Shown: positions 42,383 to 50,613 of the stretch, piece by piece
How positions within the stretch are numbered: the first letter of the stretch is position 1
Layout: each line of letters begins with the position of its first letter
DNA from: Verrucomicrobiales bacterium
GTDB lineage: Bacteria; Verrucomicrobiota; Verrucomicrobiia; Verrucomicrobiales; SLCJ01
Assembly: GCA_024636835.1 (NCBI GenBank)
Contig: JAGXGH010000027.1
Location: forward strand, 33,942 to 97,941
Direction: 5' to 3'
Length of the DNA stretch: 64,000 nt
Position numbers and translations under genes: made by a program
The notes under the pieces: generated by a model
What the model was told of the DNA's origin: nothing
The model's database searches: none
The model's input: the letters and a program-made list of their open reading frames with translations, nothing else

Positions 42383-44719
42383 ATGTCTGTCGAACCACTC
42401 CGCGTCGAACTCGAAACCTTCTGTCAGCAATTTACTGCCGCCCTAGAGCCCTTTAGCGAAGCGCTCGACCGGGGCACAGAAACCCTCCGTCAAGCAGCCG
42501 ACGGAGAGCCGCTGCAAACAATCCTCGGCGACCTTCAAGACAATCGGCACCGCCTCAAAATCCTCCTCGACAAGGCTCGCCAGCAAAACACCTACCTTGT
42601 GATCTTCGGTCCGCTGAAAAGCGGCAAGTCCACCTTAATGAACGCGATCAGCGGTGCCTACGTTAGCGAGGTCTCCAGCCTACCTGCGTATCCCTGCCTC
42701 GTCTACGTCCGCGAGGGCGAGTCCCACGGCTTTTCCACCACCGCCTTCAATGGCGACCGCATCGACTACGCCTCGCACAATGAGTTGCACGGTTCCCTCG
42801 AGGCCGCGCACGAAGCGCTCGCCCAACGCCTGCGCGAAGCCGATGCCGAAAACAAGCCATTCAACCCGGCTCAGGACTTCACCGAGGCCATCCGGCGGAT
42901 CGATTTTACCATGCCGGCCCCTTACCTTCGGGAATCGGGCACCATCCTCGTCGATACCCCCGGCCTCTACACGAAGATGAAATACAGCTACGGACAGCTG
43001 ACACGCGACTTCCGCGATACCGCTGCCTGCGCCGTCTTCGTGGTGAAGACGGACAATCTTTTTTTCGAACAGGTCTTCGAAGAGTTCGCCGACTTGTTGG
43101 ACGTCTTTTCGCGCGTCTTTCTCGTCGTCAACATCGATTCGTCCAAGCAGGATCTCAGCCCCGACGGCTCTCTCAAACCCTCGCTCGAACAGGCCAATCC
43201 ATCACGTATCGTCGAAGCCTTTGAAAACCTCACCGTTAGCGCCCAGATCCGCTCCGCCATCGATAGTGGTCGACTGCGCATCTACATGATCGATCTGCTG
43301 CAAACCGCCATGCACAGCTTGCAGGATGGCAACTGGGGCAAGCCCAACGATGAGAAGGCACCCGCAGAAACAGTGAATCCGAACAAAAGCGCCGACGACT
43401 CTGACGACTCCGAAAACGAACCAAGCGATGAAACCGCCAGCGAGCCGGAGGCCGAGCCCGGCAGCGTAGCCTCGACTGTCGTAGCCAAATCCGCCACACC
43501 TGCGACCCAGTCGACCGAAACCGCCGTAACCACCGAGCAATTCGGCCCCCAGCTCGGCTTTGACAGCTTCCTTCAGGATCTAACCGAATATCTCAACAGT
43601 AACGAATACATTGTCGAATTCATGGCCGACAGTCTTCGGCAGGCAGGATCCATTCTCCTCGAAGTCAAAGAGCGCGCCCACGCCCCGCAGATCGCCGAAT
43701 TTCGTGCTGGCATCAAGACACTGCAAGACCGGATAGCGCAAGCAAAGCAGCAGCTCCAAGCTCTCGAACAACTCCGTGCCCATCAGTGGAAAAGCTCACT
43801 CGAAGAGCTATCCCGCGAGATCCGGCAACAGGTGACCGAGCACTCCGGTGCCGTGGTCCCCAAACTCGAAAAGGAATTGCACAGCGAAGTTGAGACATGG
43901 GCAGGCACCGACGAAAGCATGCGGGATCTCATCGAAGACCGCGTTTGCACCAAAATCAGCGCCTCCTGTAAAGCCTCCCGCGCCCGAGCCATCGAGCTTT
44001 TTGACAGCGCCTGCCGCTCCCGCAATGGCGGTGTGCGGACAGCCGACGAAGTAATCCGCCAGCTCAAATCGCTCGATCTCTCTTTTGACGACATCTACAC
44101 GGCCTTTCAGCCCACCGTGCGCAAACGCTTTGAGGTCGCACCGGAATTACTCGACTCGTCGGGCATCCAAGAAGCGCTTCCCCTGCGCAAGCGCTTTGTC
44201 GACTGGATCTTATTCCGCAGTGAAGCGCGCTTGCGCCGTCTCATTTTAGGTTCTGAAAATCCCTCGGAGCAAGCCATTCCGGTCGGCGTTAAGGCCAAGC
44301 GCTTGGACGAAGACGCTATCCGTGAACTCTGCGCCACAGTCGGCGATTATGCTCGCCGCTGCTGCCTCGAAGCTCTCGTGAGCGAGCTGGAAAACCTACT
44401 CCGCGAATACCGCGATGTCTTCCAACTCGAAGTTCGCAAGCGACTGGACGCCCGGCACCAAGACCTGCAAAAGGAGCACGACGCAGTCCAACGGCAACTG
44501 GCGCTGCACAAAGAAGTGCTCAATACGCTCGACGATCTCGAAGCAGCGTCCGACAAACTCGACACACGGGTCGGCGAGCTTCGCGAGGATTTTATCACGA
44601 CCAAGCAGACGATCGACATCAAGGAAGTCGAAGAGGATACCGAGGACATAGAGGAAACTGAGGAACCTGAGGAACCTGAGGAAAAGCCCGCATCATCCGA
44701 GACCGACAAAAATGATTAA
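42383..44719 (+). CDS. Dynamin-like GTPase
   Basis: 778 residues from the ATG at 42383. G1 P-loop is VIFGPLKSGKSTLMNAIS (~76-84), followed by a likely G2 Thr/Ser region. G3 is ILVDTPGLYT (~188), and G4 is a variant VVNIDSSKQD (~249). An acidic low-complexity insert lies at ~335-395 (KSADDSDDSENEPSDE). The remainder is mostly helical with long coiled coils, as in the bundle and stalk of bacterial dynamin-like proteins, and ends with an acidic tail. No TM helix is clear; a hydrophobic paddle was not identified. It is paired with the ATPase gene 47 bp downstream. Such GTPases remodel membranes; some protect against phage. Confidence 0.85.
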   Translation: MSVEPLRVELETFCQQFTAALEPFSEALDRGTETLRQAADGEPLQTILGDLQDNRHRLKILLDKARQQNTYLVIFGPLKSGKSTLMNAISGAYVSEVSSLPAYPCLVYVREGESHGFSTTAFNGDRIDYASHNELHGSLEAAHEALAQRLREADAENKPFNPAQDFTEAIRRIDFTMPAPYLRESGTILVDTPGLYTKMKYSYGQLTRDFRDTAACAVFVVKTDNLFFEQVFEEFADLLDVFSRVFLVVNIDSSKQDLSPDGSLKPSLEQANPSRIVEAFENLTVSAQIRSAIDSGRLRIYMIDLLQTAMHSLQDGNWGKPNDEKAPAETVNPNKSADDSDDSENEPSDETASEPEAEPGSVASTVVAKSATPATQSTETAVTTEQFGPQLGFDSFLQDLTEYLNSNEYIVEFMADSLRQAGSILLEVKERAHAPQIAEFRAGIKTLQDRIAQAKQQLQALEQLRAHQWKSSLEELSREIRQQVTEHSGAVVPKLEKELHSEVETWAGTDESMRDLIEDRVCTKISASCKASRARAIELFDSACRSRNGGVRTADEVIRQLKSLDLSFDDIYTAFQPTVRKRFEVAPELLDSSGIQEALPLRKRFVDWILFRSEARLRRLILGSENPSEQAIPVGVKAKRLDEDAIRELCATVGDYARRCCLEALVSELENLLREYRDVFQLEVRKRLDARHQDLQKEHDAVQRQLALHKEVLNTLDDLEAASDKLDTRVGELREDFITTKQTIDIKEVEEDTEDIEETEEPEEPEEKPASSETDKND

Positions 44720-44766
44720 GCGAAACACTGCCCAACTCCCAACCATCCCCGTCAGCACAAGATAAT

Positions 44767-46266
44767 ATGGACATACAACGCTTCTTTGATCACTGGCAAC
44801 TTGAGGAGAACCCCTTCCAAGCGGAAGAGGCTCGTAACGACACAGTCTATGCCCGCACCATGGAGGCGACCGTCACACATCCGGACTTTCAAAAGATCTT
44901 CGGTCAGCCCCCGACTCCCAGCACCTCGATCGTTTTCGGTGAAAAAGGCAGCGGCAAAACCGCTATGCGGTTGATGATGGAACGACGGCTGGCGGCCTAC
45001 AATGCCACCCACGACGAAGACCGCGTCTGGATGGTGCGCTACGACGATCTCAACCCCTTTCTGGATCAGCTCTCCCATACAATCGGCTCCAGTAAGCCGG
45101 AAGACTGCCTCGACCATATTCGACTGGCCGAACACCAGGACGCGATCCTAAGCCTCGCGGTGACCGAGCTGGTTGACGAACTGCTCTCGGACTCGGACGA
45201 TCCGGCTCTGCGCCGCCGCCGCAATACAGTCCGTAAAATGAGCCGCGACCTGCGCCTCGACCTCGCTGTCCTCGCCCTGCTCTACGATAATCCGCGCCAT
45301 GGTGAACGTGAAGCCCGCTGGAGGCGTCTTGTGCGCCTCCTCCGCGTCAGACGATTGATCAGCCGCAAAATCCACGGCATCTTTGCGCTAGGACTGGGCA
45401 TCGTCGGTTTGGTCGGTAGCGGCATTTGGTATTTTACCGAGTCAGTCGGCTGGGAGTGGCAAGTCCTGGCCATCTCAGGACTCCTCGGGTTTATCGGATT
45501 CGGCCTCTCCTGGATCACCCGTTTTTTCAAAAACTCATCTAAAGCCCGCAAAACCTGCCGCGAAATTCGCACCATTGCCCGCGACGGCTCATTTTTCGCC
45601 GACTGTCTTTGGGATCTGCCTAGCCGCCAAGGTATCGACCGCTTACTTCCGGAAAAAGGTGACCAGGACAAGCGTTATGAAGCGACCAAGCGCTTCCTGC
45701 AAATCATCAACTGTCTCGGCTACGGCTCCATGACCGTTCTCGTCGATCGCCTCGATGAGCCCGTCCTCATCAACAGCGACAGCGAGCGCATGCGTAAGCT
45801 CGTCTGGCCCATGCTCAACAACAAGTTTCTCCAGCAGGAGAGTTTCGGTGCGAAAATGCTCCTCCCGCTGGAACTGAGCCACCTGCTGGCCGGCGCGGAC
45901 CCGGACTTTAAGCAGCAAGCCCGGCTCGACAAACAGAACCTGATCAATCCGCTGCGCTGGACAGGAGCGACCCTCTACGACCTCTGCACCTCCCGCTTCC
46001 GCAACTGCCAGCGTGAGGGCACCGAGCGCATCGGCCAGCTCAACGATCTCTTCGAGGACGATGTCGACGAGCGCGATCTGGTCGATGCTCTCGACCAGAT
46101 GCACCAACCGCGCGACGCCTTTAAGTTCCTCTACGCCGCTATCCAACGCCATTGCCAAAACACCACTGGCGAAACCGGCAACTACAAGATCCCCAAACTG
46201 ACCCTTAGCTTCGTCCGCCAGGAAGAAAGTCAACGTGTCGTCAACCTCTACCGAGGTGCTCGATAA
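44767..46266 (+). CDS. Membrane-associated P-loop ATPase partnered with the dynamin-like GTPase
   Basis: 499 residues. The start WQLEENPFQAEEA is reminiscent of ExeA-like AAA proteins. Walker A is VFGEKGSGKTAMRLMM (~59-74) and Walker B is probably TVLVDRLDEPVL (~325). Between them sits a two-helix membrane hairpin (IFALGLGIVGLVGSGIWYF and VLAISGLLGFIGFGLSWITRFF, ~205-260). The rest is helical and charged. I do not recognise the family; it is KAP- or STAND-like in having TM helices inside a P-loop domain. Always following the GTPase in an operon would suggest one membrane-acting system, but conservation cannot be checked here. Confidence 0.75.
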   Translation: MDIQRFFDHWQLEENPFQAEEARNDTVYARTMEATVTHPDFQKIFGQPPTPSTSIVFGEKGSGKTAMRLMMERRLAAYNATHDEDRVWMVRYDDLNPFLDQLSHTIGSSKPEDCLDHIRLAEHQDAILSLAVTELVDELLSDSDDPALRRRRNTVRKMSRDLRLDLAVLALLYDNPRHGEREARWRRLVRLLRVRRLISRKIHGIFALGLGIVGLVGSGIWYFTESVGWEWQVLAISGLLGFIGFGLSWITRFFKNSSKARKTCREIRTIARDGSFFADCLWDLPSRQGIDRLLPEKGDQDKRYEATKRFLQIINCLGYGSMTVLVDRLDEPVLINSDSERMRKLVWPMLNNKFLQQESFGAKMLLPLELSHLLAGADPDFKQQARLDKQNLINPLRWTGATLYDLCTSRFRNCQREGTERIGQLNDLFEDDVDERDLVDALDQMHQPRDAFKFLYAAIQRHCQNTTGETGNYKIPKLTLSFVRQEESQRVVNLYRGAR

Positions 46267-46422
46267 ACTACGTCACCGCTTAGGCCTTATGCCGCTTTCT
46301 GTGCGGCGCGCATTTCACCAACGCGAACAGTCCAAAGTTTGATTTTCGTCGCCTGTCACCAACGTTGGCAATGTTTTTAATATTCTATATTCTACGTTTG
46401 ACCCCTTTTGCCTTTCCACGGG

Positions 46423-46674
46423 ATGAAGATTACCCAGCAAAGTAATCTATCGAGAGTTCGGCTATGCCTTGATGCCGCCGCAGAGTTTGGCCTGTCAGAA
46501 GAGGAGGCAGGGATGATCGTTGAGTCTCAGGTCAGTGGAATTATAGAGAATTTCGATACTCTCTGCGAGGAGATCGAGATGACACCAACCACGCGCGCGC
46601 AGTTGCGGCGTCGGGCCGTGTTGAATCCCGATATATTCTCAGGATGCGAAAACCTGAATCCGAAAGCTTGGTAA
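46423..46674 (+). pseudogene. C-terminal fragment of a HipA-family protein
   Basis: 83 residues corresponding to the end of HipA-like kinases: VRLCLDAAAEFGLSEEEAGMIVESQVSGI, then TTRAQLRRRAVLNPDIFSG. The kinase core (normally ~300 residues upstream) is absent; repeat sequence lies directly in front. It is probably the remnant of a HipAB-type toxin gene. Confidence 0.65.
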
Positions 46675-46743
46675 GCTGCATTCGTCGGTAGATTCGAGGA
46701 GTTTGGTCAATTGCTTAAATGCGAGAACCCCCAACCAGATCTC

Positions 46744-46996
46744 CAATCCCAATAATCCCGTTAATCCTGTCAAAAAACCACCAGCCATACCGACTCAACA
46801 CGATAAATTTAGACAGGATTTACAGGATGAACAAGATTGGGTGGCAAAGCACGAGTGACGGAACAACGCAGCGATAGCAGTTCCCTTCAAGGAGCGTGGG
46901 CCTCCCGCCTGTGGAGAGTGGTTACCGCTGCACCAACACTCCGCGAACAAGCTCTTCGCATCGAAATTTGATATTTGTTACCTGACCCCAAACCCG
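46744..46996. repeat. ~250 bp dispersed repeat, copy D
   Basis: Same order of elements as copies A and C: aatcctgtcaaaaaa, agacaggatttacaggatg, ggagcgtgggcctcccgcct, and the ending tttgatatttgttacctgac. A short related string ttctacgtttgacccctttt occurs at 46389 and 47077. Confidence 0.85.
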
Positions 46997-47112
46997 AGAG
47001 CGAAAAAGAGATAAGATGCCATTCATGGCTGACATCAATGTTCCGAAAACCCCTGGCAACGTTCCTAAATATTCTACGTTTGACCCCTTTAGCCTTTCCC
47101 TGACCCCAAACC

Positions 47113-47371
47113 CCTCATCATACCCATCGTCCTCATCGGCGGAGCCATCATCTTCCTCGGCTACCATAACGTCGCCCCCTACGTCATAACCGTTGGCTGG
47201 ATCATTTCCGGTATCCTCGGAGCCATCTACCTCGCCGTCTCCGCCGCCGCCCACAAAATCTTCCGCGCCTACACCTACGCATTTGCCACTGTCGCATTTG
47301 CCACTGGACGCGTCCTCCCACAATGGGTAAGCTCATCCTTAATAAGGAAAGCGTTTAAGGAACGGAAATGA
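47113..47371 (+). pseudogene. Small membrane protein remnant without start codon
   Basis: Reading into the stop at 47369-47371 gives PLIIPIVLIGGAIIFLGYHNVAP, then a second helix VITVGWIISGILGAIYLAVSAA and a basic tail RKAFKERK. There are two TM helices, but no ATG, GTG or TTG at the front, where the repeat string ctgaccccaaacccc begins. It could be a repeat-truncated gene or a short protein with an unusual start. Confidence 0.45.
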
Positions 47372-47503
47372 GGTAAATCTCAATTTTAAAACACTCCCTC
47401 AATCATCCGTACACTGAAAATGTTTGGAAATAGGTTTACATGTCTTCAATGTTGGCTATCCAAATAGCAGAAAAATATTCATCGATATCAACCTAGTGCC
47501 TCA

Positions 47504-47797
47504 TTGGAGATCTCTTTTGCAACCAAAGACGTTCGCGAGCTGTGCGAAAAACGGAAAATCGCAGAGAAACAGCTTGGCGATCTAGCCGCCCGGCAGTTGC
47601 GGGCACGATTAACGGAAATCTGTATCTGTGAAAATCTGAGTGATATGCCGTTCCCACCTGAGGCAGATGCAGGAAAACTGTTTTATAGACTCTCCAAAAT
47701 ATTTAAGCTTATGTTCGAGCCCTTATCAGCTCAAGCAAAGCCTACAAAAGTTCACGAGAAAACGACGCGATTGAAAATTTTGTCAATTGAAAATTAG
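47504..47797 (+). CDS. HigB/RelE-like toxin
   Basis: 97 residues with a TTG start at 47504 (MEISFATKDVRELCEKRKIAEKQLG). The strand/helix order and the ending TTRLKILSIEN match the RelE/HigB-type 'plasmid maintenance killer' proteins that stay near their antitoxin. Such toxins are ribosome-associated mRNA endonucleases. Key Lys/Arg and His positions are only partly assignable by eye. The next gene starts 3 bp after its stop, so toxin and antitoxin are co-translated in the HigBA order. Confidence 0.7.
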   Translation: MEISFATKDVRELCEKRKIAEKQLGDLAARQLRARLTEICICENLSDMPFPPEADAGKLFYRLSKIFKLMFEPLSAQAKPTKVHEKTTRLKILSIEN

Positions 47798-47800
47798 AAA

Positions 47801-48889
47801 ATGAACAATAGTAATTTCACTCCTGATTGGCTCTCTCCGACAGGGGAATCCATCTTGTGCAACGCTTTTTTTGATGATGCTGAGGCTATCTCAAAGCGGA
47901 TCGGCGTCTCGAAGAGATTTCTATTGTGTTTGACGGAAGGCATCGAAGAGATTAACGAGAATCTGGCTGAAAGACTAGCGGCTCAATTCGGTGGCACGTC
48001 GTCTTTCTGGATCAAGCGAGAAGAGCTTTTTAGAGAAAGGTTGAACACGCTTGTCATGAAGGGTGACCCACGGGCATCAAGACTATGGCTAAAGCAATTC
48101 CCTATCACTGAAATGGTCAAGCGTGGGTGGATTACGATTACGGACGATCTTGAGAGTCAAGTAGAGAGCTGTCTCAACTTCTTTGGTGTTGAAACTCCTT
48201 CTGAATTGCGACTTTCGTATTTCAGTCGAGGGACACAACTCGCATTCAGAACATCGCCAACCTATACTTCTCGGATGGGATCTCTGTTTTCGTGGATTAG
48301 GCAGTCTGAGCGGACAAGCGGCGGCGATAGCGTATCTGAATTCTCACCTTATCGGCTACAATCATCGATTGACGAGCTTCGATCACTGACTCTATATAGG
48401 AAACCGAAGGACTTCTTACCCAAGATTAAATCTATATTAGCTTCGTGCGGTGTAATCTTTGTTTCAATTAAGCAAGTTTCAGGTTGCCCCGTAAGTGGTG
48501 CTACATTCCAGCGCGGAGACGGAACTCCCATGATCGTTCAAAGCTTCAGATTTAAATCCGATGACCACTTCTGGTTTACATTTTTTCACGAATTGGGGCA
48601 TTTGCTATTACACGATCTAAGCGACGGATTTTTCGAAGGTGTTGAAGAAGAAACATGCAAGGAGTATGAGGCAAACGAGTTCGCCGCGCTCACACTAATC
48701 CCAGAAGCATATGGTGAGCAGTTGACTCACTGCGTAAGCAGTAAATATAGTGTTGCGCGTTTCGCCCGGAGAATAGGTCTCGCTCCAGGCATCGTGGTTG
48801 GCCAATTGCAACATCAAGGCTTAATCCGCCGAAACTCATATAACTTCCTCAAAACCAGATACTCTGCCGCGGATATTCAAGAACACTAA
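47801..48889 (+). CDS. XRE-family regulator fused to an ImmA/IrrE metallopeptidase (HigA-like antitoxin)
   Basis: 362 residues. The N-terminal HTH is of the XRE/HigA type (FDDAEAISKRIGVSKRFLLCLTEG, LAERLAAQFGGTSSFWIKREELF). From ~230 the ImmA/IrrE domain carries the zinc motif FFHELGHLLLHD (HExxH) and EYEANEFAALTLIP. This fusion is common as the partner of HigB-like toxins and as a phage repressor-cleaving factor. It converges on the downstream operon and shares overlapping stop codons (cTAA) with it. Confidence 0.85.
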   Translation: MNNSNFTPDWLSPTGESILCNAFFDDAEAISKRIGVSKRFLLCLTEGIEEINENLAERLAAQFGGTSSFWIKREELFRERLNTLVMKGDPRASRLWLKQFPITEMVKRGWITITDDLESQVESCLNFFGVETPSELRLSYFSRGTQLAFRTSPTYTSRMGSLFSWIRQSERTSGGDSVSEFSPYRLQSSIDELRSLTLYRKPKDFLPKIKSILASCGVIFVSIKQVSGCPVSGATFQRGDGTPMIVQSFRFKSDDHFWFTFFHELGHLLLHDLSDGFFEGVEEETCKEYEANEFAALTLIPEAYGEQLTHCVSSKYSVARFARRIGLAPGIVVGQLQHQGLIRRNSYNFLKTRYSAADIQEH

Positions 48890-49797
48890 CCACTGAAACG
48901 ACAGTAACGATTGGGTGATTTTTGCCAATTACATAGCGAGTCCTCAATACATTGCATTCCTATGCTCAATTGCGACCCAAATCTAGCGAGCTTCTCTTCT
49001 AACGTGTTGATAGTGTGTTGATCTCCTAGAAGCAATCTGGCTCCCGTCAGAGGCCCAGTGGCTCCTCTGAGGTATGCTGAGGATGGCTCAAGCGAAGTAA
49101 TACCGGTTTTACTGAGCATGGTTAAATAATCAAATCTGGCAGTTCTCCCGAATCGATAGACGTGACTCATTGACTGGTAGAGTCGATCGAAGCCACATGT
49201 CTGACTATCTGAAAGCGCCCATTCGAACATCTCTGCGTGCCCACCAAAATGATTCACCCAACCGCAATACGAAGAGATTGTAGCGCCAGTACCGGAAGGC
49301 GCTAAGCTCTCATACTTTCGATGATTTCCGAAGCGCCTTCTTATGCTTACGGACGCCTTCAAGGCGACATGGTTATATGAGAGCCATTGTAGAAAATCTG
49401 TTGGACTATTATTAACCGCACTCCACGACCAAGACCCAATACCTCCGCTCCGACCATAGACAGCTTGGCAAAGCGCCCAACTGTCTTCGCGGTGTTTACC
49501 GAAATGTGTTGCTAGAAAAATAAGCCATGCGGCTTCATCAATGTCCCCCATTCTCAATAGAGAAATACTTGCTTTAATTGGATCGAAAGCACTTGAATCT
49601 GGATCCGTTACTACAACTTGAATCGGTCGGGTCGTTAAGGCTGCGACATACTCCTCTCGTCGAAGACTATCAACGATTTGTTTGGAAAGAGTTTCAGCAA
49701 ACGCATGGCGAATGGCCGGGATTTCAGGATCACTATTGACGAATCTTAGGATCTCTTGAAGATATCTAGAGGCTCGAGCTATATCTCTACTATTCAT
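48886..49797 (-). CDS. Predicted alpha-glutamyl/putrescinyl-thymine pyrophosphorylase clade 3-like protein
   Basis: 303 residues, helical. A region at ~217-262 reads HVYRFGRTARFDYLTMLSKTG, SSAYLRGATGPLTGARLLLG in two parts. By memory this is the signature seen in aGPT-Pplase clade 3 proteins, a HhH-glycosylase-related family proposed to act on pyrophosphorylated thymine during DNA hypermodification. The match is from recall and not from a search. Third and last gene of the TS/UDG-like operon; its ATG overlaps the previous stop by 4 bp. Confidence 0.55.
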   Translation of the reverse strand: MNSRDIARASRYLQEILRFVNSDPEIPAIRHAFAETLSKQIVDSLRREEYVAALTTRPIQVVVTDPDSSAFDPIKASISLLRMGDIDEAAWLIFLATHFGKHREDSWALCQAVYGRSGGIGSWSWSAVNNSPTDFLQWLSYNHVALKASVSIRRRFGNHRKYESLAPSGTGATISSYCGWVNHFGGHAEMFEWALSDSQTCGFDRLYQSMSHVYRFGRTARFDYLTMLSKTGITSLEPSSAYLRGATGPLTGARLLLGDQHTINTLEEKLARFGSQLSIGMQCIEDSLCNWQKSPNRYCRFSG

Positions 49798-50606
49798 ACG
49801 CTCACGTAATCACATTTTTCGGAAAGCCAATCTGAGATCGACACTCTGGCTTCTCGGGTAACTCCGAAACTACTTTGTATGTTATGATTATATCCAAATA
49901 TTCGAATCTCACGGCCAAGATCTAAGCCGCCAATCTCAGAAATAGTGCCTTCGTAAGCCCAGCCGTTCACGGCCTTGCTTGGGCCTCGTCTTAATTTCCA
50001 TCCATCAGCTTGAGTTCGATGAAGAGCTAGCCCGCTCAGTTCAACGAATGTGTTTATTACGGAGGTTCCATTGAGGATGAGAACTTTAAGATTTGAAGTA
50101 GCTACCGTAGACGCGAACGCCTCTTTTGAATTTTTTAATAATCTCGATCGTATACTCGAATGAGTAGAAGACCACTTATTGATAGTAGCAAATGGAACGA
50201 GATCCAAGTGGCAAGCAGACAATCCGTTGCGAGTGTAATAGGAAGCGCCGATTGATTTTATTATATTATCAAGAGGTTTGAACCATATATCATATGGATT
50301 CCTTTGAAAATACGTATTATAAGATTGAACAAGGGCTTCAGTGATGTCTATTTCAGCAGATTTCCAGCATTCTAAGCCCAATGCCCCTAAGGTTGGAAAG
50401 CGACGAGAATGACTGGAGAGTTCTAGTCCTTCGTTGTCAACGAATTCCTTATTACTTGGATTGATTCCAACAGTTGCGACCTTCGATTCGTTCAAATTCC
50501 CAAACCATGGAATCGGAGGCCAGCTTGCTATTTCAGAGGGAAAGGAACGAGTTAATTGATGCAACTCTTGCATTAGGGTTCTTACAATGGCAGTTTGATT
50601 TTTCAT
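49794..50606 (-). CDS. Uracil-DNA-glycosylase-like fold protein
   Basis: 270 residues. The front has VATVGINPSNKEFVD (~45), where the UDG superfamily has its GxxPS/GQDPY water-activating loop. VLILNGTSVINTF forms a middle strand and FGYNHNIQSSFGV (~245) sits where the minor-groove H-P/S loop is expected. I therefore place it with UDG-like proteins, with moderate confidence; it has neither a clear Fe-S Cys set nor canonical motif A. Middle gene of a tight operon: 7 bp after the TS-like gene and 4 bp overlap with the next. Confidence 0.5.
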   Translation of the reverse strand: MKNQTAIVRTLMQELHQLTRSFPSEIASWPPIPWFGNLNESKVATVGINPSNKEFVDNEGLELSSHSRRFPTLGALGLECWKSAEIDITEALVQSYNTYFQRNPYDIWFKPLDNIIKSIGASYYTRNGLSACHLDLVPFATINKWSSTHSSIRSRLLKNSKEAFASTVATSNLKVLILNGTSVINTFVELSGLALHRTQADGWKLRRGPSKAVNGWAYEGTISEIGGLDLGREIRIFGYNHNIQSSFGVTREARVSISDWLSEKCDYVSV

Positions 50607-50613
50607 CTCGTTT

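Noticed and set aside
46922..47323. 133-codon Asp/Gly-rich minus-strand frame
   Set aside because: Antisense to repeat D and the two-TM remnant; low complexity.
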